Assembly (NCBI RefSeq): GCF_004784465.1
Contig: NZ_SRRU01000012.1
Span: 62,001-126,000 of the forward strand
Source of the DNA: Streptomyces griseoluteus
GTDB taxonomy: Bacteria; Actinomycetota; Actinomycetes; Streptomycetales; Streptomycetaceae
Length of the DNA stretch: 64,000 bases
Direction of reading: 5' to 3'
The position numbers were made by a program, and so were the translations under genes. Under the pieces are notes generated by a model, which was not told the origin of the DNA, did not search any database, and worked only from the letters and a program-made list of their open reading frames with translations. Below, piece after piece: positions 50,690 to 59,746 of the stretch. Each line of letters begins with the position of its first letter. The first letter of the stretch is position 1.

Positions 50690-50957
50690 GGACGGACGCC
50701 GTAGCGCCGCCCTCTGATCCGGGTGCCACCTGGGTCGGGCAGCGCACCGACCAGAAGACTTTCGCCAGGCCGTACCGACAAGGCGTACGGAACCGGCGAG
50801 ACAGGACACAGAGTGCTCCCGTGCGGCGCCCGCGCCCCGGACGGCGGCCACCGCGCATCGCGCGGGCCGCGGACGTCAGCGGTGGCCGGCTCTCTTCAGG
50901 AGACCGGCCCCGGACCAGGCGCGGCGACCCGGGAGCTCCGACGGGAGAAATGCCCGC

Positions 50958-53900
50958 ATGCTCGAACCGACCGAGCCCAACGAGGGCTCCGAACTGAACA
51001 CCCCGAGCGACACGCTGCCCCCGCGCAGGCGTCGCCGCGCCGCGTCCCGCCCGGCGGGTTCGCCCGCCGCCGCGGCCGGCACCGAGACCGGCGCGCAGCC
51101 CGAGGCCGCCGCGCCGGCACCCCAGGCCGAGGCCCCCGAGGCCCCCGCCGAGACGGCAGCGCGCCCGCGCCGCCGCACCACCCGCCGCGCCTCCGCGCCC
51201 GCCGGGACCCCGACCGCCGCCGAGGCCGCCACCGTCACCGAGCCGGCCGCACCGGCCGCGTCCGCCGACGAACAGGCCGACGCCGCCGACGCCGCTGCCG
51301 AGACCGCCGCGCCCGCGCCGCGCCGCACCCGCCGCCGGGCCTCCGCGCCCGCCGGGTCGCCCACGCAGGTCACCGCCGAGGACAACAAGGCCGAGGAGGC
51401 CGACGTGGCCCAGGACACCGAGGACAACAAGGCCGCCGAGCCGGCCGAGTCCGCCGCTGAGACCCCCGCTGCGCGTCCGCGCCGCCGCGCCACCCGGCGC
51501 GCCTCCGCCCCGGCCGGCGCGCCGAAGGCCGCCGAGGCGCCCGAGGCCGAGCAGCCGGCCGCCGAGCCGGTGCCGGCCGCCGAGACGGTGCCGGCCGCCG
51601 AGACGGAGACGGAGGCTCCGGCCGCGCGTCCGCGCCGTCGGGCCACCCGCCGCGCCTCCGCGCCCGCCGCCGAGGCCGCCGTCACCGAGACCCCCGCCGC
51701 CGAGGCCGAGCCCGCTCCGGCCGCCGAGCCCGAGCCCGAGGCCGAGGCCGCCCCGGCCGGCCGTACGCGCCGTCGCGCCACCCGCCGGGTCTCCGCCCCC
51801 GCCGAGACCCCGGCCGTCGAGGCCCCTGCCGCCGAGACCGAGGCCGAGCCGGTCGCCGAGGCCGAGCCGGTCGCGGAGGCCGCGCCCGAGAGCGAGACCG
51901 CCCCCGCCCGTGCCCGCCGTCGCGCCACCCGCCGGGCCTCCGCGCCCGCCGGTGCCCCGGCCGCCGCCGAGGAGAAGCCGGAGGAGAAGCCCCAGGCCGC
52001 CGAGCCCGAGCCGCGCCCCGCCCGCAAGGCGACGCAGTCCGAGCCGGCCGAGCCCGAGGGCGGCCGCCGCCGTCGCCGCGCCGCGCGCCAGGCCGCGGGC
52101 GGGTTCTCCGCGCCCGCCCCCGCCGAGGGCGACGCCCCGCGCCGTACCGCCCGCCCCGCCGTGGCCACCTTCCAGGCTCCGGTCTTCACCGAGCCGAGGT
52201 TCCAGACCCCGCAGCGCGCCGCTGCCGAGGCCGCGGCCCAGGCCGCCGGTGTCCGCGAGCCCGAGAAGGCGGAGGAGGCCGAGAAGCCCGAGGAGACCAC
52301 TGCCGCTCCCGAGGCCGCCGCCTCCACCGACGAGCGCGAGAGCGGCCGCCGTCGCCGTCGCCGCCGTGGCGCTCCCGCCGAGGAGACCCGCGCCGTCGAG
52401 GAGAAGCCGGAGCCCGTCGAGGAGGCCGTCGAGGACGAGGCCGACGACTCCGACGACGCCGAGGGTTCGGACGACTCCGGTTCGCGCCGCCGTCGCCGCC
52501 GGGGTGGCCGTCGCCGCCGCCGTGGTGAGGCCTACGACGGTGACGACAACGGCGAGGGCACCGAGGACGGCGAGTCCGGCGAGCTGGCCGCCGAGCAGGC
52601 GGAGCAGGACGCCGAGGACACCGCCGAGCAGGAGGAGGAGGACGCCGAGGACGCCGAGGAGGCGCGCGGCGAGGAGTCCGGTGGCTCCAGCTCCAGCCGT
52701 CGCCGCCGTCGCCGTCGCCGTCGCGCCGGTGACTCCGGTGGCGAGGCCGAGCCGGCGTCCACCGACGACCCCGAGCGCACCGTCGTCAAGGTCCGCGAGC
52801 CCCGCAAGGCCGCCGAGCCGTCCGACGAGGTCCAGTCCATCAAGGGCTCGACCCGCCTGGAGGCCAAGAAGCAGCGTCGCCGCGAAGGCCGCGAGCAGGG
52901 CCGCCGCCGCGTGCCGATCATCACCGAGGCCGAGTTCCTGGCCCGCCGCGAGGCCGTCGAGCGCGTGATGGTCGTGCGCCAGCACGGAGAGCGCACCCAG
53001 ATCGGCGTCCTGGAGGACGGCGTGCTCGTCGAGCACTACGTCAACAAGGAGCAGGCCACCTCGTACGTCGGCAACGTCTATCTGGGCAAGGTCCAGAACG
53101 TGCTGCCGTCCATGGAGGCCGCCTTCATCGACATCGGCAAGGGCCGCAACGCCGTCCTGTACGCGGGTGAGGTCAACTTCGAGGCGCTCGGCATGGCCAA
53201 CGGGCCGCGCCGCATCGAGTCCGCCCTCAAGTCCGGCCAGCCGGTCCTGGTCCAGGTGACCAAGGACCCGATCGGCCACAAGGGCGCCCGCCTCACCAGC
53301 CAGGTCTCCCTGCCGGGCCGCTACCTCGTGTACGTCCCCGAGGGCTCGATGACCGGCATCAGCCGCAAGCTGCCCGACACCGAGCGGGCCCGGCTGAAGA
53401 CCATCCTCAAGAAGATCGTCCCCGAGGACGCGGGCGTCATCGTGCGCACCGCCGCCGAGGGCGCGAGCGAGGACGAGCTGCGCCGTGACGTCGAGCGGCT
53501 CCAGGCGCAGTGGGAGGAGATCAAGAAGAAGGCGAAGACGGGCAATGCCCCGGCACTGCTGTACGGCGAGCCGGACATGACCGTCCGCGTCGTCCGCGAC
53601 ATCTTCAACGAGGACTTCTCCAAGGTCATCGTCAGCGGTGACGAGGCGTGGTCGACCATCCACGGCTACGTCTCCCACGTCGCCCCCGACCTCACCGACC
53701 GGCTCCAGAAGTGGACCGGCGAGGTCGACGTCTTCGCCACCTACCGGATCGACGAGCAGCTCGCCAAGGCGCTGGACCGCAAGGTCTGGCTGCCCAGCGG
53801 CGGTTCGCTGGTGATCGACCGGACCGAGGCGATGGTCGTGGTCGACGTCAACACCGGCAAGTTCACCGGCCAGGGCGGCAACCTGGAGGAGACGGTCACC

Positions 53901-55259
53901 AGGAACAACCTGGAGGCGGCCGAGGAGATCGTGCGCCAGCTCCGGCTGCGCGACCTCGGCGGCATCATCGTGATCGACTTCATCGACATGGTGCTGGAGT
54001 CCAACCGGGACCTGGTGCTGCGCCGCCTGCTGGAGTGCCTGGGCCGGGACCGGACCAAGCACCAGGTGGCCGAGGTGACCTCGCTGGGCCTGGTGCAGAT
54101 GACCCGCAAGCGGGTCGGCCAGGGCCTGCTGGAGTCCTTCTCCGAGACCTGCGTCCACTGCAACGGCCGCGGTGTCATCGTGCACATGGAGCAGCCCACC
54201 TCCGTCGGTGGCGGTGGTGGCGGCAAGCGCAAGAAGCGCGGCCGCGGCGACGGCCAGGTGCACGAGCACGAGCACGAGACCGCCGCGCCGGTGGAGACCG
54301 AGACGGTCGCCGAGGTGGCCGCCGAGGCCGCCGAGCCGCTCGCGCTGCCCGCGCCGGACTTCACCCCGGACGAGGAGCTGTACAGCTCCGTCGCCGAGGC
54401 GGAGGCCGCCGCCGGACGGGGCCGTTCGCGCCGCAAGGCCGGCCGCAGGGCCTCGGCCCCGGCCGGTGCGCCGAAGGAGGGCAGCCGCCGCTCCGCCGAG
54501 CGGGCCGAGCGGTTCGAGCGGGCCGCCGAGGAGGCGCCGACCGCCGCGTCGGTCACCGCCGAGGAGGCCGCCGCCACCTCCGTGCTGCCGGAGCCGGCCG
54601 CCGAGGCGCATGCCGAGCCGATGGCCGCCGAGGACCCGGTGGTCGCGCCGGAGCCCGCCGCCGAGGAGGCCGCGCCCAAGGGCCGCGCCCGTCGCCGGGT
54701 CACCCGCAAGGTGTCCGCGCCCGCCGGTTCGCCGGCCGGGGCCGAGGCCGCCGTGGTGACCGTCGCCGAGCCCGCACCGGTGGCCGAGCCGGAGCCGGAG
54801 CCGCAGCCGGAGGCCGCCCCGGCGGCCGAGGAGAGCGCCGCCCCGGCCCGTCCGCGCCGCCGCGCGGTGCGCAAGGCCACCGCGCCGACCGCGTCGGAGG
54901 AGACGGCCGTCGTGGTCGTCCCGTCGGCCGCGCCGGAGCCGGCCGCCGAGGAACCGGCCGCCGAGGAACCGGCCGCTGAGGAGCCCGCCGCCGAGGCGGA
55001 GCCCGAGGAGGCCGCGCCCGCCAAGAAGACCGCCCGCAAGGCGGCCAAGAAGGCCCCGGCGAAGAAGACGGCAGCGAAGAAGACGGCCGCGAAGAAGACC
55101 ACGGCCGCCAAGAAGACGACGGCCGCGAAGAAGACCGCCGCCAAGACGACGACGGCGAAGAAGACGACGGCCAAGAAGGCGGCCAAGACCGCCAAGACGG
55201 CCGCCAAGTCGACGGCGAAGAAGACCGCCACGGTCCCCGCGCCGGACGACGAGAGCTGA
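50958..55259 (+). CDS. rne: ribonuclease E/G family endoribonuclease
   Basis: Main mRNA-decay and rRNA-processing endonuclease; 1433 residues, long even for the family. The catalytic core sits in the middle: S1 domain from about residue 670 (VERVMVVRQHGERTQ), catalytic Asp963 (VVVDVNTGKF) and Asp1007 (IIVIDFIDM), Zn-link cysteines 1065 and 1068 (CVHCNGRG). An N-terminal arm of about 640 residues and a C-terminal arm of about 350 are disordered, Ala/Glu/Pro-rich, and carry about eleven basic cassettes of the RRRATRRASAPAG type. The extreme C terminus is a Lys/Ala repeat (AAKKTAAKK). Such arms bind RNA and degradosome partners. ATG 50958. Confidence 0.95.
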   Translation: MLEPTEPNEGSELNTPSDTLPPRRRRRAASRPAGSPAAAAGTETGAQPEAAAPAPQAEAPEAPAETAARPRRRTTRRASAPAGTPTAAEAATVTEPAAPAASADEQADAADAAAETAAPAPRRTRRRASAPAGSPTQVTAEDNKAEEADVAQDTEDNKAAEPAESAAETPAARPRRRATRRASAPAGAPKAAEAPEAEQPAAEPVPAAETVPAAETETEAPAARPRRRATRRASAPAAEAAVTETPAAEAEPAPAAEPEPEAEAAPAGRTRRRATRRVSAPAETPAVEAPAAETEAEPVAEAEPVAEAAPESETAPARARRRATRRASAPAGAPAAAEEKPEEKPQAAEPEPRPARKATQSEPAEPEGGRRRRRAARQAAGGFSAPAPAEGDAPRRTARPAVATFQAPVFTEPRFQTPQRAAAEAAAQAAGVREPEKAEEAEKPEETTAAPEAAASTDERESGRRRRRRRGAPAEETRAVEEKPEPVEEAVEDEADDSDDAEGSDDSGSRRRRRRGGRRRRRGEAYDGDDNGEGTEDGESGELAAEQAEQDAEDTAEQEEEDAEDAEEARGEESGGSSSSRRRRRRRRRAGDSGGEAEPASTDDPERTVVKVREPRKAAEPSDEVQSIKGSTRLEAKKQRRREGREQGRRRVPIITEAEFLARREAVERVMVVRQHGERTQIGVLEDGVLVEHYVNKEQATSYVGNVYLGKVQNVLPSMEAAFIDIGKGRNAVLYAGEVNFEALGMANGPRRIESALKSGQPVLVQVTKDPIGHKGARLTSQVSLPGRYLVYVPEGSMTGISRKLPDTERARLKTILKKIVPEDAGVIVRTAAEGASEDELRRDVERLQAQWEEIKKKAKTGNAPALLYGEPDMTVRVVRDIFNEDFSKVIVSGDEAWSTIHGYVSHVAPDLTDRLQKWTGEVDVFATYRIDEQLAKALDRKVWLPSGGSLVIDRTEAMVVVDVNTGKFTGQGGNLEETVTRNNLEAAEEIVRQLRLRDLGGIIVIDFIDMVLESNRDLVLRRLLECLGRDRTKHQVAEVTSLGLVQMTRKRVGQGLLESFSETCVHCNGRGVIVHMEQPTSVGGGGGGKRKKRGRGDGQVHEHEHETAAPVETETVAEVAAEAAEPLALPAPDFTPDEELYSSVAEAEAAAGRGRSRRKAGRRASAPAGAPKEGSRRSAERAERFERAAEEAPTAASVTAEEAAATSVLPEPAAEAHAEPMAAEDPVVAPEPAAEEAAPKGRARRRVTRKVSAPAGSPAGAEAAVVTVAEPAPVAEPEPEPQPEAAPAAEESAAPARPRRRAVRKATAPTASEETAVVVVPSAAPEPAAEEPAAEEPAAEEPAAEAEPEEAAPAKKTARKAAKKAPAKKTAAKKTAAKKTTAAKKTTAAKKTAAKTTTAKKTTAKKAAKTAKTAAKSTAKKTATVPAPDDES

Positions 55260-55272
55260 ACCTGACACCCCT

Positions 55273-55306
55273 CGTGTGGTCCTGTCGTTCGCGACAGGGC
55301 CACACG
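55273..55306 (+). terminator. rne terminator
   Basis: A 15-bp stem (55273-55287 with 55292-55306, one G-U pair) closed by a TTCG tetraloop, 14 bases after the rne stop. Confidence 0.85.
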
Positions 55307-55373
55307 GCTTTGCCCCCCACCCCGCGAACCGGGGAAATCACCCCGTGCACGGGGAAGTTAAGGAGAACCCGCG

Positions 55374-56126
55374 ATGATAGGTCTTGTGCTGGCGGCCGGC
55401 GCCGGACGGCGTCTGCGCCCCTACACCGACACCCTGCCCAAGGCCCTGGTGCCGGTGGGCCCGGAGGGCGACGAGGAGTCGCTGACGGTGCTGGACCTGA
55501 CGCTGGGGAACTTCGCGGAGGTCGGCCTGACCGAGGTCGGTGTCATCGTCGGCTACCGCAAGGAGGCCGTCTACGACCGCAAGGCCGCGCTGGAGGCCAA
55601 GTACGGCCTGAAGATCACGCTGATCGACAACGACAAGGCCGAGGAGTGGAACAACGCCTACTCCCTGTGGTGCGGCCGGGACGCGCTGAAGGACGGCGTG
55701 ATCCTCGCCAACGGCGACACCGTGCACCCGGTCTCGGTCGAGAAGACGCTGCTCGCGGCCCGTGGTGACGGCAAGAAGATCATCCTCGCGCTGGACACGG
55801 TGAAGTCCCTGGCGGACGAGGAGATGAAGGTCGTCGTGGACCCCGCCAAGGGCGTCCGGAGGATCACCAAGCTGATGGACCCCGCCGAGGCCACGGGCGA
55901 GTACATCGGTGTGACCCTCATCGAGGGCGACGCGGCCGAGGAGCTGGCCGACGCGCTGCGGGCCACCTTCGAGCGCGACCCGCAGCTCTACTACGAGGAC
56001 GGTTACCAGGAGCTGGTCGACCGCGGCTTCCGGATCGACGTCCAGCCCATCGGTGACGTCTCCTGGGTCGAGATCGACAACCACGACGACCTCGCCAAGG
56101 GACGGAAGATCGCGTGCCGATACTGA
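55374..56126 (+). CDS. nucleotidyltransferase (sugar/polyol-phosphate cytidylyltransferase-like)
   Basis: The 250-residue NTP_transferase-fold protein has the signature LAAGAGRRLRPYTDTLPKALVPV, then YRKEAVYDRK, NNAYSLWCGRDAL and a LANGDTVH metal-binding Asp. Its closest look is the LicC-like phosphocholine or polyol-phosphate cytidylyltransferases (NNAYSL is typical). It overlaps the following dehydrogenase gene by 13 bases, so the pair likely makes and activates one polyol phosphate. ATG 55374 with AAGGAGA upstream. Inserted between rne and rplU, which are usually closer neighbours. Confidence 0.82.
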   Translation: MIGLVLAAGAGRRLRPYTDTLPKALVPVGPEGDEESLTVLDLTLGNFAEVGLTEVGVIVGYRKEAVYDRKAALEAKYGLKITLIDNDKAEEWNNAYSLWCGRDALKDGVILANGDTVHPVSVEKTLLAARGDGKKIILALDTVKSLADEEMKVVVDPAKGVRRITKLMDPAEATGEYIGVTLIEGDAAEELADALRATFERDPQLYYEDGYQELVDRGFRIDVQPIGDVSWVEIDNHDDLAKGRKIACRY

Positions 56127-57175
56127 CGAGGCTCATCCCCTCGCCGGTCGTCGTCGACATCCGCCCAGGTGCCCTCGCCGACCTGGCGAGCATCCTCGCC
56201 GACCAGCGCATCTCGCACTCCGGCCGCCTGGCCGTCGCCGTCAGCGGCGGCTCCGGCGCCCGGCTGCGCGAGCGGGTCGCGCCCCAACTGCCGGGCGCGA
56301 CCTGGTACGAGGTCGGCGGCGGCACGCTGGACGACGCCGTACGGCTGGCCGACGAGATGAAGTCCGGCCGCTACGACGCCGTGGTCGGGCTCGGCGGCGG
56401 GAAGGTCATCGACTGCGCCAAGTACGCGGCGGCCCGCATCGGCCTGCCGCTGGTCGCGGTCGCCACCAACCTGTCCCACGACGGCATCTGCTCGCCGGTG
56501 TCCATCCTGGACAACGACGCGGGCCGCGGCTCGTACGGTGTGCCCACGCCCATCGCGCTGCTGATCGACACCGACATCATCCGCGAGACCCCGGTGCGCT
56601 TCGTGCGCTCGGGCATCGGGGACGCGGTGTCGAACATCTCGGCCGTCGCGGACTGGGAGCTGGCCAACCGGGTCAACGGCGAGAAGATCGACGGTCTCGC
56701 CGCGGCCATGGCCCGCCAGGCCGGCGAGGCGGTGCTCCGGCACCCCGGCGGCTGCGGCGACGACGCGTTCCTCGCGGTGCTCGCCGAGGGTCTCGTGCTG
56801 TCCGGCATCGCCATGTCGATCGCCGGCCACACCCGGCCGTCCTCCGGTGCCTGCCACGAGATCAGCCACGCGCTCGACCTGCTCTTCCCCAAGCGGGCCG
56901 CCAGCCACGGCGAGCAGGTCGGCCTCGGCGCCGCCTTCGCCATGCATCTGCGCGGCGACCACGAGGGCTCGTTCCTCATGGCCGCCTCGCTGCGCAGGCA
57001 CGGGCTGCCGGTGCTGGCCGAGGAGATCGGGTTCACCGTGGACGAGTTCGTCCGGGCCGTGGAGTTCGCGCCGGAGACCCGGCCCGGCCGGTACACGATC
57101 CTGGAGCACCTGGACCTGTCCCCGGACCGGATCAGGCAGGCGTACGCCGACTACACGGCCTCGCTGGAGCGCTGA
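56114..57175 (+). CDS. iron-containing alcohol dehydrogenase family / glycerol-1-phosphate dehydrogenase-like
   Basis: The 353-residue protein resembles the sn-glycerol-1-phosphate dehydrogenase (AraM/EgsA) branch: VVGLGGGKVIDCAKYAA, VATNLSHDGICSPVSIL, IGDAVSNISAV. Metal ligands are in the CGDD region (about residue 215), HEISHALD and SHGEQVGLG. These enzymes reduce dihydroxyacetone phosphate to glycerol-1-phosphate or handle related polyol phosphates. GTG 56114 lies inside the end of the nucleotidyltransferase gene. Together with that gene and the teichoic-type polymerase downstream, a role in a CDP-polyol precursor is plausible but not shown. Confidence 0.82.
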   Translation: MPILTRLIPSPVVVDIRPGALADLASILADQRISHSGRLAVAVSGGSGARLRERVAPQLPGATWYEVGGGTLDDAVRLADEMKSGRYDAVVGLGGGKVIDCAKYAAARIGLPLVAVATNLSHDGICSPVSILDNDAGRGSYGVPTPIALLIDTDIIRETPVRFVRSGIGDAVSNISAVADWELANRVNGEKIDGLAAAMARQAGEAVLRHPGGCGDDAFLAVLAEGLVLSGIAMSIAGHTRPSSGACHEISHALDLLFPKRAASHGEQVGLGAAFAMHLRGDHEGSFLMAASLRRHGLPVLAEEIGFTVDEFVRAVEFAPETRPGRYTILEHLDLSPDRIRQAYADYTASLER

Positions 57176-57187
57176 TCAGAGCCCGGT

Positions 57188-57217
57188 TTGACCCGTGTGG
57201 GACGCCCCCCGTACTCT
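57188..57217 (+). promoter_or_regulatory. vegetative-type promoter of rplU-rpmA
   Basis: -35 TTGACC (57188-57193) and -10 TACTCT (57212-57217) with an 18-bp spacer, matching the HrdB-type consensus. A second TTGACC follows at 57217. Confidence 0.6.
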
Positions 57218-57367
57218 TGACCGTCGGCGTGTCATTTGAACACGCCACATCCCCGTAAACCTTCTCCTCCCGGTCGCCTGGGTGCGGTCGGGAGAGGTCG
57301 TTCATGGTGTTCTGCCGGTCCGGCTGGCCTGCGGGGGTGCCGTCCTTCGAGCGAAAGTGAGATCCGC
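57218..57367 (+). promoter_or_regulatory. structured 5' leader of rplU
   Basis: About 150 bases of untranslated leader with GGCGTG/CACGCC near 57235 and a larger pairing between CTCCTCCCG (near 57265) and CGGGAGAG (near 57290). Ribosomal-protein leaders of this kind can serve as autoregulatory or attenuation elements; no known class could be assigned by eye. Confidence 0.4.
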
Positions 57368-57688
57368 GTGTACGCCATCGTGCGCAGCGGTGGTCGCCAG
57401 CACAAGGTTGCTGTCGGCGACATCGTTGAGGTTGACAAGATTTCCACGGCCAATGTCGGCGACACGGTCGAGCTCTCGACCCTGCTCGTTGTCGACGGTG
57501 ACTCCGTGACCAGCGACCCGTGGGTGCTGGCCGGCATCAAGGTCCAGGCCGAGGTCGTGGACCACCACAAGGGCCAGAAGATCGACATTCTGCGCTACAA
57601 GAACAAGACCGGCTACCGCCGTCGTCAGGGCCACCGCCAGCAGTACACGGCGATCAAGGTCACTGAGATCCCCGCGGCTGCGAAGTAA
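57368..57688 (+). CDS. rplU: 50S ribosomal protein L21 (bL21)
   Basis: Large-subunit protein of 106 residues beginning MYAIVRSGGRQHKVAVGD, the universal bL21 start, with YKNKTGYRRRQGHRQQYTAIKV near the end as rRNA-binding region. GTG 57368. Followed 14 bases later by rpmA in the usual rplU-rpmA-obg order. Confidence 0.97.
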   Translation: MYAIVRSGGRQHKVAVGDIVEVDKISTANVGDTVELSTLLVVDGDSVTSDPWVLAGIKVQAEVVDHHKGQKIDILRYKNKTGYRRRQGHRQQYTAIKVTEIPAAAK

Positions 57689-57702
57689 GGGACTGAGAAG
57701 AC

Positions 57703-57957
57703 ATGGCACACAAGAAGGGCGCATCGTCCACCCGGAACGGTCGCGACTCCAATGCCCAGCGGCTCGGCGTGAAGCGCTTCGGCGGTCAGGTCGTCAGCGC
57801 TGGTGAGATCCTCATCCGCCAGCGCGGCACCCACTTCCACCCCGGCGCCGGCGTCGGCCGTGGCGGCGACGACACGCTGTTCGCCCTCCAGCCCGGTGCG
57901 GTGGAGTTCGGCACCCACCGCGGCCGCAAGGTCGTGAACATCGTTCCGGTCGCCTGA
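57703..57957 (+). CDS. rpmA: 50S ribosomal protein L27 (bL27)
   Basis: The 84-residue protein whose N terminus (MAHKKGASSTRNGRDSNAQ) reaches toward the peptidyl-transferase centre. It contains GAGVGRGGDDTLFAL. No cleavable N-terminal extension of the Firmicutes type is present. ATG 57703 with GGGACTGAGAAG upstream. A terminator-like hairpin precedes obg. Confidence 0.97.
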   Translation: MAHKKGASSTRNGRDSNAQRLGVKRFGGQVVSAGEILIRQRGTHFHPGAGVGRGGDDTLFALQPGAVEFGTHRGRKVVNIVPVA

Positions 57958-57990
57958 ATCCCTGATTCACGGCCGCGAGCGTAAAAGCTG

Positions 57991-58040
57991 CGCGAGGCGG
58001 ACCTCACTTCCCGGTCGGGAAGGCGGGTCCGCCTTTCGCG
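57991..58040 (+). terminator. terminator-like hairpin after rpmA
   Basis: CGCGAGGCGGACC near 57991 pairs imperfectly with GGTCCGCCTTTCGCG near 58026-58040. It suggests that obg has its own promoter; a TTGACA element follows at 58043. Confidence 0.6.
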
Positions 58041-58042
58041 TG

Positions 58043-58070
58043 TTGACATAGGTATTACCCGTACTTTTCT
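58043..58070 (+). promoter_or_regulatory. possible obg promoter
   Basis: TTGACA at 58043-58048; a -10 element could be TTTTCT (58065-58070) at 16 bases. The interval is unusually A/T-rich for this genome. Tentative. Confidence 0.35.
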
Positions 58071-58084
58071 GGAGGCACCGAACC

Positions 58085-59530
58085 ATGACCACCTTCGTGG
58101 ACCGCGTCGAACTGCATGTCGCCGCGGGTAACGGAGGCCACGGCTGTGCCTCCGTCCACCGTGAGAAGTTCAAGCCGCTGGGCGGTCCCGACGGCGGCAA
58201 CGGCGGGCGGGGCGGCGACGTCATCCTGACCGTCGACCAGTCCGTGACCACGCTGCTCGACTACCACCACTCCCCGCACCGCAAGGCCACCAACGGCAAG
58301 CCCGGCGAGGGCGGCCACCGCTCCGGCAAGGACGGCCAGGACCTGGTCCTCCCCGTCCCCGACGGCACGGTCGTCCTGGACAAGGCCGGCAACGTGCTGG
58401 CCGACCTCATCGGTCACGGCACCTCCTACGTCGCCGCGCAGGGCGGCCGGGGCGGCCTCGGCAACGCGGCGCTCGCCAGCGCCCGCCGCAAGGCCCCCGG
58501 CTTCGCGCTGCTCGGCGAGCCCGGTGACCTCCAGGACGTGGTCCTGGAGCTGAAGACCGTCGCCGACGTGGCCCTGGTCGGCTACCCGAGCGCGGGCAAG
58601 TCCTCGCTGATCTCGGTGCTCAGCGCCGCCAAGCCGAAGATCGCGGACTACCCCTTCACCACCCTGGTCCCCAACCTCGGTGTGGTGACCGCCGGTTCGA
58701 CCGTCTACACCATCGCCGACGTGCCCGGTCTCATCCCCGGCGCCAGTCAGGGCAAGGGCCTGGGACTTGAGTTCCTGCGCCACGTGGAGCGCTGCTCGGT
58801 GCTGGTGCACGTGCTGGACACCGCCACGCTGGAGTCCGACCGCGACCCGCTCTCCGACCTCGACATCATCGAGGAGGAGCTGCGCAGTTACGGCGGTCTG
58901 GAGGACCGGCCCCGCATCGTCGTCCTCAACAAGATCGACGTACCCGACGGCAAGGACCTCGCCGAGATGGTCCGTCCCGACCTGGAGGCGCGCGGCTACC
59001 GTGTCTTCGAGGTCTCCGCGGTGGCCCACACCGGTCTGCGCGAGCTGACCTACGCCCTCGGTGACCTGGTCGGCCAGGCGCGTGCCGCCAAGCCGCAGGA
59101 GGAGGCGACGCGCATCGTCATCCGGCCCAAGGCCGTGGACGACGCGGGCTTCACCGTCACCCGCGAGGAGCTGGACGGCGAGCCGCTGTACCGGGTGCGC
59201 GGCGAGAAGCCGGAGCGCTGGGTGCGCCAGACCGACTTCAACAACGACGAGGCCGTCGGCTACCTCGCCGACCGCCTCAACCGCCTCGGCGTCGAGGACC
59301 GGCTGACGAAGGCGGGTGCCCGCGCGGGCGACGGCGTCGCCATCGGCCCGGAGGAGAACGCGGTCGTCTTCGACTGGGAGCCCACCGTCACCGCGGGTGC
59401 CGAGATGCTCGGCCGCCGAGGCGAGGACCACCGCTTCGAGGAGGAGCGCCCGGCGGCCCAGCGCCGCAGGGACCGCCAGGCCGAACGCGACGAGGCACAG
59501 AAGGAGTTCGACGACTTCGAGCCCTTCTGA
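58085..59530 (+). CDS. obg: Obg/CgtA GTPase
   Basis: Essential P-loop GTPase acting in ribosome assembly; in Streptomyces it also influences sporulation. 481 residues. Glycine-rich Obg fold at the N terminus (GGNGGRGGDVILTVD), G domain with Walker A GYPSAGKSSL, G3 DVPGLIPGA, G4 NKIDVPD, and a C-terminal OCT-type domain. ATG 58085 with GGAGG upstream. Confidence 0.97.
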   Translation: MTTFVDRVELHVAAGNGGHGCASVHREKFKPLGGPDGGNGGRGGDVILTVDQSVTTLLDYHHSPHRKATNGKPGEGGHRSGKDGQDLVLPVPDGTVVLDKAGNVLADLIGHGTSYVAAQGGRGGLGNAALASARRKAPGFALLGEPGDLQDVVLELKTVADVALVGYPSAGKSSLISVLSAAKPKIADYPFTTLVPNLGVVTAGSTVYTIADVPGLIPGASQGKGLGLEFLRHVERCSVLVHVLDTATLESDRDPLSDLDIIEEELRSYGGLEDRPRIVVLNKIDVPDGKDLAEMVRPDLEARGYRVFEVSAVAHTGLRELTYALGDLVGQARAAKPQEEATRIVIRPKAVDDAGFTVTREELDGEPLYRVRGEKPERWVRQTDFNNDEAVGYLADRLNRLGVEDRLTKAGARAGDGVAIGPEENAVVFDWEPTVTAGAEMLGRRGEDHRFEEERPAAQRRRDRQAERDEAQKEFDDFEPF

Positions 59531-59746
59531 GGCGCGGAAGTCAGGCACTCGGGCCGGGACGGCGGCGCGGGAGACCCCCTGTGAACAGGGTTTCCGGCGC
59601 CGCCCCCGGCCTTCGCGTTACCCGTGGTGCGGGGAGCGTGACCGATATATGACCTCTTGGCGAGTAACCTTTTACCGCTTCTTCCCGTCTAGTCACCTGA
59701 GCCGGAACACGGGAGGCGCTCACGCGCCATGGGGGAAGAGCACACA

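Noticed and set aside
50385..55268. Very long open frames on the minus strand opposite rne (up to about 1600 codons), Gly/Leu-rich
   Set aside because: They are the antisense shadow of a GC-rich Ala/Glu/Arg-rich gene; composition is low-complexity and rne is unmistakably the real gene.
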